A stretch of 45,735 bases of DNA from FCB group bacterium (GCA_013152315.1 JAADGP010000028.1:1-45735), one strand, 5' to 3'; positions 31,128-40,502 are shown, counted from the stretch's first letter. Translations and numbers: made by a program. The notes: generated by a model from the letters alone, not told the origin.

Positions 31128-31315
31128 GGTGTGAATTTACAATTATCCGTATGACAATTAAGATTTAAGATTTGCCCTTTCCCGATTTAATGCAACGTGT
31201 CGGAACGTAGTGGAGATCCCGATGGAGCGGAGCGACTGTCAGAGAAACGTGATGCGTGAAGCCTTTTTAAAATCGGTAATCTTCAATCAAAGATAGAAAA
31301 TCCTTCAAACCTTTG

Positions 31316-31337
31316 TCTCAGCCTTCGCCTTAGCCTT
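31316..31337. repeat. GCCTTAGCC-type degenerate repeat, copy 1
   Basis: TCTCAGCCTTCGCCTTAGCCTT, built of 6-nt CNNAGC/CTTCGC-like units. Three related tracts are at 42352-42374, 43148-43171 (opposite orientation) and 43332-43360. All are intergenic. Confidence 0.55.
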
Positions 31338-31506
31338 AATAGATTAAATTGGCGAAATCGGGTATTCTATCCTGATTTATCAAGAAAATAATACGTTAAT
31401 TTTCATTTCCATAATATTGTTCAACATGGGGATATAGAAAATAAATACATTGTTTCTATAAGAAATGTTTTAACTTGTATTCAAGTAGGGAAAACTTTGT
31501 CGCCTT

Positions 31507-31525
31507 GCCCCGATTCGATCGGGGC
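31507..31525. repeat. Hairpin GCCCCGAT-TCG-ATCGGGGC
   Basis: Perfect 8-bp stem with a 3-nt loop. It stands between TTGTCGCCTT and CAGCGACTG, two words that also bracket a different insert at 34048-34202. There is no U-tract, so it is a repeat hairpin rather than a terminator. Confidence 0.7.
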
Positions 31526-31640
31526 ACAGCGACTGTTTCTTTTGGTACTTTTCTTACGCTAAGAAAAGTACAAAGCGGCCTTGATTGTTGTTCAAAACTA
31601 TATTCTTTAACAACTTAACTTACCTCAATTCAATCACGGT
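31525..31640. repeat. ~110-nt intergenic hairpin repeat, copy 1
   Basis: Starts with CAGCGACTG and TTCTTTTGGT, then an 11-bp stem GTACTTTTCTT / AAGAAAAGTAC (31545-31571, loop ACGCT), followed by a weakly conserved 65-nt tail ending CTTAACTTACCTCAATT. The second copy at 34193-34301 is in the same orientation. Confidence 0.75.
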
Positions 31641-31674
31641 TAATTTTTATATATGTGTTATTTAAAGTGAAATG

Positions 31675-32910
31675 TCAGTGAGAAATCAAAGAAACAACAC
31701 TGCTGTAAGCCAAATAACTGAATACCACCAGGGACAAGATTAAGAGCCCGTTCGTCAGCCATCCGTTCTTTAATTGGTTTACCCACTGTTTTTTATTATT
31801 CATAAACAGTAACGTGCCGGTTAAAAAAGGCATAAACAAGGAACCCATCACCGAATAAACGACAATAATCCAGATCGGTTTATTGATCAACAGCAAGATC
31901 ATCGGCGGGAACGCCAAATATGCCAGATACCCCCGATATAACAATGAATTTGTTTGGACCGATTTACTATCACCCGGTTTCGCTCCCGGACGTACCGTTT
32001 GGACAAAATCGGTAAACAGATAGGGAATCCCCTGCCAAACGCCGATCATGGACGTGAATACGGCGCACCAGAACCCGATCAGGAACAGGCTTTTTCCCAA
32101 TGGGCCAAGTACGGTCCCCAACTGCTCGGCCAGCGCCAGAATCATCCGGGTACCTTTAATCGCTTCCACATTAACCCCGCTGGCTATGATCATCATGGCT
32201 ATCCCAAACAATCCTGTCAAACCATAAGCGACGCCAAGGTCTAGTTTGACCATTTTATGCGCATTTGCACCGGTCCATTCTTTCTCGCGGATCCAATAGC
32301 CGTAGCTTAATAACGTAACGCTGCCGCCCACACCACCGATAACACCTAAAATAAACGCCCCCGACCCGGTCGGTACCGTGGGGATTACCAAAGACGAAAC
32401 CAGTACCTTCCATTCCGGGCGTATCAGGACGGCACAAAGAATGATTAACAAAAACATGGGAGCGATTAATACTTTCATTGTCTTTTCAAACAACGTGTAT
32501 CGACCGGTTAAAACGAGTACCAGGGCGGCTATGGAATGAATTATACCCCAGGCAGTTTCTGATAATCCGCCGAAGAGGGCTCTTCCCGCCAGTCCGCAGG
32601 CGGAAATCAAAGCTCCGGCCACAATGAAGGACCATAGCAACAGATACAACCCGAACACAATCGGAATAATAGAGTGCAATTTTTGCGACCACCCCTCAAT
32701 TAAGGTTAAACCGGTGGCCAATTGCCAACGCGCGATTCCTTCATTCATTACGAACTTTATGGCGGCGCCAAACACGGCGGCCCACAAAATAATGGTCCCA
32801 TATTTCGCTCCCGCAACCGAGGCGGCAATCATATCCCCGGCCCCGACACCCGTCGCGGCGATGGCAATCCCCGGTCCGATTAACGATAATGATAATCCTG
32901 GTCTCTTCAT
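31675..32910 (-). CDS. Nramp-family-like membrane transporter lacking canonical metal motifs
   Basis: 411-aa integral membrane protein with about 11 TM helices and overall Nramp (COG1914) resemblance, seen best in the opening LIGPGIAIAATGVGAGD. Canonical Nramp transporters have DPGN in TM1 and a MPH motif in TM6, which bind Mn or Fe. At the aligned positions this protein has GAGD (23-26) and TLL (199-201, in GGSVTLLSYGYW). So the metal site is changed and the substrate may differ; I do not claim Mn/Fe transport. No metal-regulator site or partner gene is evident. It lies between the two copies of the 110-nt repeat, next to an FN3 lipoprotein. Confidence 0.78.
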   Translation of the reverse strand: MKRPGLSLSLIGPGIAIAATGVGAGDMIAASVAGAKYGTIILWAAVFGAAIKFVMNEGIARWQLATGLTLIEGWSQKLHSIIPIVFGLYLLLWSFIVAGALISACGLAGRALFGGLSETAWGIIHSIAALVLVLTGRYTLFEKTMKVLIAPMFLLIILCAVLIRPEWKVLVSSLVIPTVPTGSGAFILGVIGGVGGSVTLLSYGYWIREKEWTGANAHKMVKLDLGVAYGLTGLFGIAMMIIASGVNVEAIKGTRMILALAEQLGTVLGPLGKSLFLIGFWCAVFTSMIGVWQGIPYLFTDFVQTVRPGAKPGDSKSVQTNSLLYRGYLAYLAFPPMILLLINKPIWIIVVYSVMGSLFMPFLTGTLLFMNNKKQWVNQLKNGWLTNGLLILSLVVFSYLAYSSVVSLISH

Positions 32911-33067
32911 TTTGATTTACAAATCGATTATAGAATGTAAAATTACAAACGATTTTTTGATATTCATGAGTACTGTTATAAAAAACGTATGACTTACTCA
33001 GGATTCACGGGAAAAACGAAACCGGAAATTCCTGATAGTCCTGGTATTCTTGGGATTGAGATTATTC

Positions 33068-33946
33068 TCATTCAATCGAAAAGTAAGCCCATTCGGATTC
33101 ACCGCCGGACTCATCCAGCCCGGTTTTATTATCGACTTCACCAATGGCTTTTACTTTCCAACGGTACAATCCCGGAGACAATGTATCGACTTTCCCCTTA
33201 CAGGAAATCACGTTATCCGGCCAATTTTGAGAGCCGGCGGGAAAATAAGGAAACGGTATCGGCGTGGTATTTTCATAACCAAACCACACATTCGTAAAAC
33301 GACAGATCCATATGGCCTCAATGTTGTTAATATCGTACAATCTCTCCAGACGGATAACGTATTCATTGGAATAATAGTAATGGGAAGCCCGGTCCATCCA
33401 TTCAAAGATCACGTTTGAGTCCACGGATTCATTGACCGGCGCGTGCGGCAGCGGCGAATTAAGCAACAGGTAACTTACCGTATCGGACGGACGGCTTTCA
33501 TTTTCCGCCAAATCGACGGCAGTTAGGTAATAGAAATACCGAACATACGTGGACAAGCTGTCATCATAATACATCGTATCGGTCTCAATATTCTGAAACA
33601 GATCAATCATGGCTATCGGCCGAAATTCATTATCCGCCGTTGAATCGGCCCGGTAGACAATATAGCCTGATAAATCGTCTTCCGTATTAGGGCGCCACAT
33701 AAGAACGATCCGGTCTTTTCCCGCATTATCGGCATCGATCCCTTGCTCCACCCAATCTTCCGGATGAGACTTTTCCACCAGGACCGGTTTGGCCGGCGGA
33801 TACGGATCTTCCACCACATCGGGACACCCCGGAATAAGCAGCATGGTGAAGAAAATAATCACCAGTAACCGGACTATGGTTCTAATATGTGAATTTCGAA
33901 ATCGCATTTTTTGCCTATTCATTAATACTTTTTCTTTCAGGTCCAT
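33068..33946 (-). CDS. Lipoprotein with fibronectin type III-like domain
   Basis: Predicted surface or periplasmic lipoprotein of up to 292 aa. The signal peptide ends in MLLIPGC (Cys41 from the first Met), followed by a Pro-rich stretch. One FN3-like domain spans about 80-160 (VLMWRPNTEDDLSGYIVYRA and RYFYYLTAVDLAENES, with the usual Trp and Tyr). The C-terminal half (165-292) is beta-rich, with LSPGLYRWKVKAIGE suggesting a second, divergent Ig-like domain. M9 or M14 are alternative starts giving a shorter signal. Function is unknown; it is separated from the PorV-like gene by a repeat-bearing 430-nt gap. Confidence 0.75.
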   Translation of the reverse strand: MDLKEKVLMNRQKMRFRNSHIRTIVRLLVIIFFTMLLIPGCPDVVEDPYPPAKPVLVEKSHPEDWVEQGIDADNAGKDRIVLMWRPNTEDDLSGYIVYRADSTADNEFRPIAMIDLFQNIETDTMYYDDSLSTYVRYFYYLTAVDLAENESRPSDTVSYLLLNSPLPHAPVNESVDSNVIFEWMDRASHYYYSNEYVIRLERLYDINNIEAIWICRFTNVWFGYENTTPIPFPYFPAGSQNWPDNVISCKGKVDTLSPGLYRWKVKAIGEVDNKTGLDESGGESEWAYFSIE

Positions 33947-34117
33947 GCTCCATTAATCGTATGTTATTAATTAATATTCTTTTATGTAACAAGTAGATAA
34001 AGAAGAGTTACCTTATTATTTTAAAAATAAAGTCACCCTATTTTACCTTGTCGCCTTGGAAAAATTCGGGATAAAGAGCGGAATTTTGCCGGAGGATAAG
34101 ACGGTTTTACTGTCTGA

Positions 34118-34143
34118 CCCTGTGGAATTTTTATTCCACAGGG
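34118..34143. repeat. Perfect 11-bp hairpin with TTTT loop
   Basis: CCCTGTGGAAT-TTTT-ATTCCACAGGG. It occupies the position that the GCCCCGAT hairpin holds in copy 1 of the element (between GTCGCCTT and CAGCGACTG), although the spacers differ in length. Confidence 0.75.
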
Positions 34144-34192
34144 GAGTTTAAAACCGGCCCGGAGGCAAAGTTTCGCTCCCCTAATTTTTTTC

Positions 34193-34301
34193 CTCAGCGA
34201 CTGCTTCTTTTGGTCCTTTTCTTACGCTAAGAAAAGGACGAAGAGACTTTGATCGTAATTCGAGATATTGTTCCTTAGCCACTTAACTTGTCACCTCAAT
34301 T
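34193..34301. repeat. ~110-nt intergenic hairpin repeat, copy 2
   Basis: CAGCGACTGCTTCTTTTGGT, then the stem GTCCTTTTCTT / AAGAAAAGGAC (34213-34239) with the same ACGCT loop as copy 1. The third stem pair is C-G here and A-T in copy 1, so both sides changed together. The tail keeps CTTAACTTGTCACCTCAATT. Confidence 0.75.
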
Positions 34302-34379
34302 TTTTCGAAACCACAAGTAAGACAAATTTGTAAATCTCCCTACGCTCATTGAAGTGAGCGATAAATGTTAGTCATCAAT

Positions 34380-35378
34380 TTAAAATCCTACCCACCCCCC
34401 AATCCGATGGGCTTTACCCAAATCATGATTGGAAAAGCTGTAATCCAGGGAAACCGTTTTCCCCTTCCGTTGAAAAACCAGTCCCAGTCCGCATTGGATA
34501 TAATCACCGGTTAAACCGCCCCGAATGGAGATTTTATCGAAAAGTTCTCCCTCGAGCCCAAATTGAATTTCACGCGGATAAAGTGAATTTTGCTGTTCAA
34601 ATATGGCGATCTTCACCGGCCACCGATCAAACGACTGTTTATAACTGATCCCCGTTATCAGTTGCATGGGAATCAGGTCTTCTTTATTCGTATTCCAGTA
34701 TATTCGCGTCCCGGCAATATTGTTCAACGAAACGCCGGCGACAAGGTCTCCCAGCCAGTCAAAAGTAGATACCTGCTCCAGATTAACCATTATCATGGTC
34801 CCGATATCGATGCCCAGACCGATCCCCTGGATAGCATGGAGATTCTTACGTAATATTTTCACATTCATACCGAAGGGGATTTTTACCGGAAACGGGGCAA
34901 ATTGCCATCCCGGATCGATCGTTTTGGTAATATTTTTGGAAATATTAAAGGTTACGGCCGCCTCTATATCTTTGAAGGATCTAAACCCCTGTCTTACCAG
35001 GGCGCGAATGGAATCCCGACGCACGGCCAAATCCGTAACGTTTCGTAAATCCGGACGCTCCGGAATATTATCAACATAAAGCAACACCGTATTGACTCCC
35101 CACTGGTAATACTTATTTTTGGGAATTGAGACTCCCATGGATACATAATCGGCCAGGCCGAATTGATTAATAAACATTCCGGACAGAGTTGGTGACGGTG
35201 TGAATCCCGTTGCGGCGGGATTGACCAAATATCCCCCCGTATGTTGCGGCAAGGCCACTACCGCCCGCCCTAAGGCGATTGAACGCGGAGACGTTCCTAA
35301 GTTCAGGAACGCATCCGCGTAGCTGTTCTGCCCCTGTAAGCAGGTAATATAAATGCCAAGTAAAAATAAACGCTTCAT
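34380..35378 (-). CDS. PorV/PorQ-family outer-membrane protein (UPF0164-like)
   Basis: 332-aa outer-membrane beta-barrel precursor. The signal peptide is short (about 1-16). DAFLNLGTSPRSIALGRAVVAL followed by YLVNPAATGF matches the PorV/PorQ N-terminus (usually FLxLGxGARxxALGGAxVA and NPAGL). The rest alternates aromatic and polar residues and ends GGWVGF. PorV carries type IX substrates from the translocon to the PorU sortase. Its start overlaps the C25 peptidase stop by 4 nt (ATGA), and the order porU-porV is the same as in Porphyromonas. The DD motif of typical PorV (ADDVS) is replaced by PQHTG, so sub-family is uncertain. Confidence 0.8.
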   Translation of the reverse strand: MKRLFLLGIYITCLQGQNSYADAFLNLGTSPRSIALGRAVVALPQHTGGYLVNPAATGFTPSPTLSGMFINQFGLADYVSMGVSIPKNKYYQWGVNTVLLYVDNIPERPDLRNVTDLAVRRDSIRALVRQGFRSFKDIEAAVTFNISKNITKTIDPGWQFAPFPVKIPFGMNVKILRKNLHAIQGIGLGIDIGTMIMVNLEQVSTFDWLGDLVAGVSLNNIAGTRIYWNTNKEDLIPMQLITGISYKQSFDRWPVKIAIFEQQNSLYPREIQFGLEGELFDKISIRGGLTGDYIQCGLGLVFQRKGKTVSLDYSFSNHDLGKAHRIGGWVGF

Positions 35379-38300
35379 CGCGCCTTGGCCACTTTCCCGC
35401 GCCGTTCAATGACCGTTTTCCCTTTCCTGGCTTTCATCCGGTAAAAATAGACGCCGTTGGCGACAAAGTCACCGTTGGCGCTGCGACCATCCCAGATTAT
35501 TTCATGATAAGCGCCCGCACGCGGGTCCAGGTCGGTCAAAGTGGAAGCCGTGGTAAAATTGCGAATTCGCCGGCCGGCCACGGTATAAATCTCCAGGCTG
35601 AATTCATCCACCGTTTCGGTTAATTCATAAGCGAACCGGGTCTGGTCCTTAAAAGGATTGGGGTAATTTCCATAATCGATCAAATCCAGCTTCTCCCGCA
35701 CAATAAATTCCAGACGGAGTGTATCGGAGGGATTGCCCGTGGCATCGTGGACCACCACGGCCAGAGTGGAATCCATAACCGTGAAAGTCGGGCTCAATTG
35801 TACCCCTAAAATGTTCGGTTTGCCATTTACCTGCGAAATAATTTCCTTCCCGGCTTCCCGATTGTTGATCCATATATCAATTGATGGCGACCGGTGGTCG
35901 ATTCCATTGTGATCCTGCACGGTGAGGGCAATTAATGGCGACGCGCTTACATAGCCGTCATGCAGAAAGCGTTGACCATTAACAGTGGCCTCTATACGGG
36001 GCGGAACGACATCGCCGGAAACAAAAAAGGCATATTTCCCGGAACCCGATCCGGTGAACCGAAGCAGGGAATCGGACAGAATACGCATTTCAACCGGCAA
36101 CCAGGTGTCAAATTCATCATAGAACCGAAAAAGACGGGTTTGTTCGGTTACGCCGTTAGGCACTGTCCACGATACGGTATACTCATCCCCGGTATCCGAA
36201 ACGATTTCGAGGCCCAGGCGCCGCGGATCGAGCGTATCGGGAACAAATTCCGGTTGAGTAATGGGCGCCGCGACCTGCAAATTTCGCAGCGTGATAACAA
36301 AAGAAGCGCTTACCGTCCCCGATGGAATTTCAAGTCCAACGCCCCCGAGCCCGACAATACCGTGGGAACTCAGGTTTTCGGTCGTTCCCAACTCGGGAGT
36401 AACCCAAAAGGCGGGGGTTTCCAGGACAGCAATTAAGGTGTCATTGTTCCGGTCGGACAACGGTTCATCGGCCGTAGTGATCACCCGGTAAGTTTGGATT
36501 CCCACCGGGAAAGCACCGGAAACAGCAGCCGACGACTTTCCTTTGCCGGTAAAATACAATGAATCTACCCCCAGTGATTTCCAGGCACCGGATACTTCGC
36601 GCTGAAATTCCACGGTTACCTCCCCGGCGCCGCCGGTAAGGTTTTGCACCCCGGCCTGCAGGGAAATACGCTCGTCAACCACAAACCGCATGTCGACCGG
36701 TTTCATGTCCGGCAATTGGGCAATCTTCACCTGTTTTTCCGGACTGAAAGCAACGTTGCCCTGTCCATCCACTACGCGACTTTGCAAGCTGATAATACTC
36801 CCGGGAGGCTGAGGCGGAAGCGGTGTTTCCAGTTCGAATTCATGATCTCCAACGCCAATCATATTCGATCGAAATGACCCGTTTACCCATAATTGCACGG
36901 AATCGATCCCCTGGCGATCCTGCGCCCTTGTTCTGACCCGGATCGAATCCGCGGCCGTCGGCCGAGCGGGCGAAACTTCCATGATCTGCACCAGAGAACC
37001 GGACACCGTCATTGCCGCCCCCGACCGGTAGAGACTTCCTTGTTTTTTGTACGCCACATTGATCCGATGCCGGCCGGGATTGAGGGTATCGGGCATTTCA
37101 TAGGTAATGGAAGGACCCCCTCCGTCCGGAATCCAACGACGGTCCACCGGGAAAAGTCGGTCGTCATAAATTGCCAAAGTCAGGGAATCCACCCCGGAAT
37201 AGGCCAATGTTAACTGAAGCGCCGTTCCCGGTTCCGGATCCGCGGGTACCACTGTCAGTTCCGTCGGAAGCGGCCTGCGCAAAACAAGCGCCGGATCACC
37301 GGTCAGGTTGAATTGATAAACCTGGGAAACGGCAATATCCGGGAAATCGTCATTAGCAGCCAGAAACTCGATTTTGGCCTGGTTAATCATTTCTCCGATA
37401 CCCATTTCCCGCTCGGAAAAAATCAGCCGCTGTAACGGTTGAAGGAGCAAATAGTCATTAATGATCCAGCCCACCCCGGCGCTGCCGAACCAGGCCACGG
37501 CGCCACCGTTTTCAAATGACATCATCCGCCGGCCCAAAGCATTCGGATTGGTTACGTCACCGGTGAAGCAGGTCATGCTGGTTACAAACGGCTGTTTGGT
37601 GCCGTTTGCCAGGGATTCAAGGTCTTCCAGGGTAAAAAGCGATCGGTCGCCCCATACGGCGCCGCCCCCATGGCCGAAAAAATTCACATAGCTCACTCCC
37701 CGGTTAAAATAAGCCAACAAGGAATCCGTGTTGCCGAAGAAAACGCCGCCTTCGGAATATTTATCGATATACAATCGGGTTGGGAAATAATCCTGCTCGA
37801 TGATCCTTCGAATCAGGGTTTCCGACTGGTCCTTAAAAGTCGTTTCGTATCCCCCGATCATTAATACATTATTCTCCCAGGACTGAAAATCCCGGGTCAG
37901 GTAGGTCAGCGTCTTGGCAACCATAGTCTCCAGTTCTTCCCGGTTGCGGGCCGGAAACCGGCCGATGGCAAATTCGGGGACCAGATCGTCGCCTTCCACG
38001 TTTGCGAACCAGAAATCGGAAGCGACCGCGCCGAAACCCACGGTCTGAATTTTCATGGCCGGAATAAAATCACCGGCAGGGCCGGCTCCGCCGCCAAAAC
38101 CGAACCATTTGCCCTGCAGGGCGATTAAAACCGCTTCCGGTCGCGGGGTCCAATTCCGGTAAGCATCCGTTAAAAATGATTTAATTGCGTAAGGTGTGGT
38201 CACACCCCCGGAATATTGCCGATAAATATCTTCGACGTCGATTATCACACCATTATGGTAAACGGCCAAAGGTTCGAGTACGGTCCGGAAAGAATCGGGA

Positions 38301-40078
38301 GCGATAATCACATACGATTTCCCACCTGACGGCAGGTTCGGTTCCAGCGGATCCGCCGGCGTTATGTGCGCGACGGTTCTTAATTTGCTTTCTTCAAAAG
38401 CATGGTATTCCGGCGCTTCGCCGCTGATATAGTCCTGCAAAACGGCGGTATAGGTCTGGTCCCGCGTGTCGCGGACTACAATAAAATCCTGCAAACGTGA
38501 CACACCCGCTTTAAAAATGTAAATCCGCGGGCTGGAGAATCCGCTCACTTCGAACTGGGTTATTACCGGTAGTTTACCGTCCCGCGTAAAAACAATTTCA
38601 TCTTCATAAGCCGCATACTGACGATTAAACGTGACTTCAATCCAGTTCAGGTACACCTGGTCATAGCGGTTGGATTGATCGGCATTCTCCAGGTTCAGGA
38701 TGGTCACCGTGTTTTTTCCTGGTCGCAGATAATCCTGTCCCTGGCCGCCGTTTAAACGAAAGGACTGTTGACCGGTCCAGGAAGCGTTTCCGATTAAACG
38801 ATCATTAAACAGAAACTGGATTTTGTGAGTACTCGCGGTTATCCCCTGGATTTCCAATTGGACTTTAAAATCCAGGGTATTTGAAATTTCAGGATTGGGC
38901 AACACAATCTCAAAATCCACCGCGGTCCCGGCATGGACGGGGGGCGTCATAAAGAAATGATCGAAGGTGTCCCATTGCCGGTGCAGTCCCATGCTTCCGA
39001 GACGGTCGAAATATTCGTCCCGTTCGATATGTTCGCTGTAGGCATAGGTGGTCGGACGAAACACCTGGTCCGGCGGCCGATCGGGATAGGCGCTTTCGGG
39101 TAAATAACGGAGACCCCGCTCTGCGCCCCAGGTTAACCAGTACACATTTTCAGCGGTGTAAAAATTATTCCGGTACGGCGCGCCTTCCGGGGCCGGATTC
39201 CTTTCACCATAAAAGATGATCCGGTCGCCGGTATCAAAGGAACCGTCTTCTTCTCCTTCGATAAACAGCAGGATTTCCTTCTCCCGGTTCCAGAGCCGGA
39301 AAGTTCGCGGATCGACGCCGCGCAAAGACAGGCCGCTGTCGGCCAGTTCGGACTTAGTGAGGGCATACCAACCGGTGGTATCCAGGGTGATCCGGGCAAT
39401 ATTTTCAGAGAATTGATAGGCGGGGATGGAATGATTAAAGCCCTTTGCCCGTTCCCGCCGTTGAGGATTGAGATCTTTCAAACGGGTGCGCGATAATAAT
39501 CGAGGAATAAAAACACGGTCAATAGCTTCCCAGGTCAAGCGGATCGTCAGCCGGTTTGTCCATTGTAAATGGTTATTTTCATACCGAACCGGGAAGATCT
39601 TTATTACACTTGCCTGTTGGGGATCAATTGACTTCGTCGAATGAAGGAAGACAGGTTTGGAGGGGAATTTACCCCCTGACCACTCTGTAACGGGTTTTTG
39701 GAAGTTTATTCCCTTAGCGGCTTCAACTCCGGCGATAACCGGTGTAATTGCCGATATCTTTCGGGTCTTACCGGAAAATATCTGTATAGTCGCCGTCGCC
39801 GGGACGCCTACCAACACTTCCGAAATAACAGGCAAAACCGGGAAACCGGGTTTTTGGTATTCCGGTAATACGGGGAAAGAACGGATGTGATTATTTTGGT
39901 CAAACCATATGGAATCTATTGACACTTCCAGAATTAGAGTGCCGGGTCGGCTGAGTTTTACCTGAACAGGTATTTCTGCTAAACCAAATGCGGCTAAACC
40001 AAAAAAATACAGCAGCCCGGTACAAATTAACCGGGCAAGATTGGAGGTCTTCCCGGGATTAAATACTCCTGACTGCAT
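35375..40078 (-). CDS. C25 (gingipain-like) peptidase with type IX sorting domain, PorU-like
   Basis: 1567-aa secreted protein. Signal peptide about 12-35, a pro-region, then the C25 caspase-fold with the catalytic His803 in FFGHGGGAVW and Cys837 in SMTCFTGDV; the 34-residue gap is close to the 33 of gingipain R. Ig-like beta domains follow (about 950-1460). The last 95 residues (YPNPFKDQTRFAYEL...GVYFYRMKARKG) are a FlgD-like type IX sorting domain. It is the likely PorU sortase because of length, overall plan and the overlapping porV gene; a secreted protease substrate is the alternative. Length exceeds the about 1150 aa of Porphyromonas PorU. Confidence 0.85.
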   Translation of the reverse strand: MQSGVFNPGKTSNLARLICTGLLYFFGLAAFGLAEIPVQVKLSRPGTLILEVSIDSIWFDQNNHIRSFPVLPEYQKPGFPVLPVISEVLVGVPATATIQIFSGKTRKISAITPVIAGVEAAKGINFQKPVTEWSGGKFPSKPVFLHSTKSIDPQQASVIKIFPVRYENNHLQWTNRLTIRLTWEAIDRVFIPRLLSRTRLKDLNPQRRERAKGFNHSIPAYQFSENIARITLDTTGWYALTKSELADSGLSLRGVDPRTFRLWNREKEILLFIEGEEDGSFDTGDRIIFYGERNPAPEGAPYRNNFYTAENVYWLTWGAERGLRYLPESAYPDRPPDQVFRPTTYAYSEHIERDEYFDRLGSMGLHRQWDTFDHFFMTPPVHAGTAVDFEIVLPNPEISNTLDFKVQLEIQGITASTHKIQFLFNDRLIGNASWTGQQSFRLNGGQGQDYLRPGKNTVTILNLENADQSNRYDQVYLNWIEVTFNRQYAAYEDEIVFTRDGKLPVITQFEVSGFSSPRIYIFKAGVSRLQDFIVVRDTRDQTYTAVLQDYISGEAPEYHAFEESKLRTVAHITPADPLEPNLPSGGKSYVIIAPDSFRTVLEPLAVYHNGVIIDVEDIYRQYSGGVTTPYAIKSFLTDAYRNWTPRPEAVLIALQGKWFGFGGGAGPAGDFIPAMKIQTVGFGAVASDFWFANVEGDDLVPEFAIGRFPARNREELETMVAKTLTYLTRDFQSWENNVLMIGGYETTFKDQSETLIRRIIEQDYFPTRLYIDKYSEGGVFFGNTDSLLAYFNRGVSYVNFFGHGGGAVWGDRSLFTLEDLESLANGTKQPFVTSMTCFTGDVTNPNALGRRMMSFENGGAVAWFGSAGVGWIINDYLLLQPLQRLIFSEREMGIGEMINQAKIEFLAANDDFPDIAVSQVYQFNLTGDPALVLRRPLPTELTVVPADPEPGTALQLTLAYSGVDSLTLAIYDDRLFPVDRRWIPDGGGPSITYEMPDTLNPGRHRINVAYKKQGSLYRSGAAMTVSGSLVQIMEVSPARPTAADSIRVRTRAQDRQGIDSVQLWVNGSFRSNMIGVGDHEFELETPLPPQPPGSIISLQSRVVDGQGNVAFSPEKQVKIAQLPDMKPVDMRFVVDERISLQAGVQNLTGGAGEVTVEFQREVSGAWKSLGVDSLYFTGKGKSSAAVSGAFPVGIQTYRVITTADEPLSDRNNDTLIAVLETPAFWVTPELGTTENLSSHGIVGLGGVGLEIPSGTVSASFVITLRNLQVAAPITQPEFVPDTLDPRRLGLEIVSDTGDEYTVSWTVPNGVTEQTRLFRFYDEFDTWLPVEMRILSDSLLRFTGSGSGKYAFFVSGDVVPPRIEATVNGQRFLHDGYVSASPLIALTVQDHNGIDHRSPSIDIWINNREAGKEIISQVNGKPNILGVQLSPTFTVMDSTLAVVVHDATGNPSDTLRLEFIVREKLDLIDYGNYPNPFKDQTRFAYELTETVDEFSLEIYTVAGRRIRNFTTASTLTDLDPRAGAYHEIIWDGRSANGDFVANGVYFYRMKARKGKTVIERRGKVAKAR

Positions 40079-40190
40079 ATCTAAACGGTAACATGTTGAT
40101 TAAATAAAAACATTTCGGTAAAACTCACTCTCTCCCCCCCTTTGGCTCCTGAAAGCGGAGCAATCTCGGGGGAAGTTCAAAGAATCTCTG

Positions 40191-40502
40191 TTATTTCACT
40201 AGCATCAATTTCCCGGTGGAGGCGAATGACCCGGCATTCAGACGGTAAAAATACATTCCTGATCCGATTTCTGAGGCATTCCAAATGATCGAATGCGATC
40301 CGGCACTATATTCCGTATTAGCAAGTTCGGTAATCTTCTTTCCGGAAATATCATAAATAACAATCCTGACTACCTGGGTTTCCGGTAGCCTGAAGGATAT
40401 GGTCGTTTCCGGATTAAAAGGATTGGGGTAAGCAGGTGAGATATGATTCACACGACGATAAGAGGAAAGTGTCATGTTAAAATGCATGATGTTAGTTCTC
40501 AT
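40191..40502 (-). pseudogene. Orphan type IX sorting domain, probable 3' remnant
   Basis: 103 codons that read almost wholly as a type IX C-terminal sorting domain: AYPNPFNPETTISFRLPE, then VRIVIYDISGKKITEL and GMYFYRLNAGSFASTGKLMLVK. No signal peptide or passenger domain precedes it, and the first 20 residues look random. It is probably the surviving end of a secreted-protein gene whose 5' part was lost. A similar 3' end is repeated at 40906. It cannot be exported as it stands, so I class it as a remnant; a real small gene is possible but less likely. Confidence 0.6.

Larger units (their letters stand above)
31128..31674. other. 547-nt repeat-rich intergenic region between the Nramp-like gene and prfB
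   Basis: No coding ORF. From left to right on the plus strand: a ~110-nt hairpin repeat also found at 34.2 kb lies near 31525-31640; a strong hairpin is at 31507-31525; a GCCTTAGCC-type short repeat is at 31316-31337; and AACGTAGTGGAGATCCCGAT near 31206 resembles dispersed intergenic DNA. The prfB promoter should lie in the right-hand half of the minus-strand lead (31130-31250), but I cannot place it. Confidence 0.5.
33947..34379. other. 433-nt intergenic region with hairpins, between PorV-like and FN3 lipoprotein genes
   Basis: Noncoding. It contains the second copy of the ~110-nt hairpin repeat (34193-34301), a perfect 11-bp hairpin with a TTTT loop (34118-34143), and a 6-bp hairpin CGCTCA / TGAGCG near 34343-34361 shortly behind the PorV-like stop. 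None has a minus-strand U-tract, so I call no terminator. Confidence 0.5.

Noticed and set aside
40125-40175. Terminator behind the sorting-domain remnant (CCCCC...GCTCC/GGAGC...GGGGG)
   Set aside because: Nested pairing is possible, but arms are interrupted and there is no U-tract on the minus strand.
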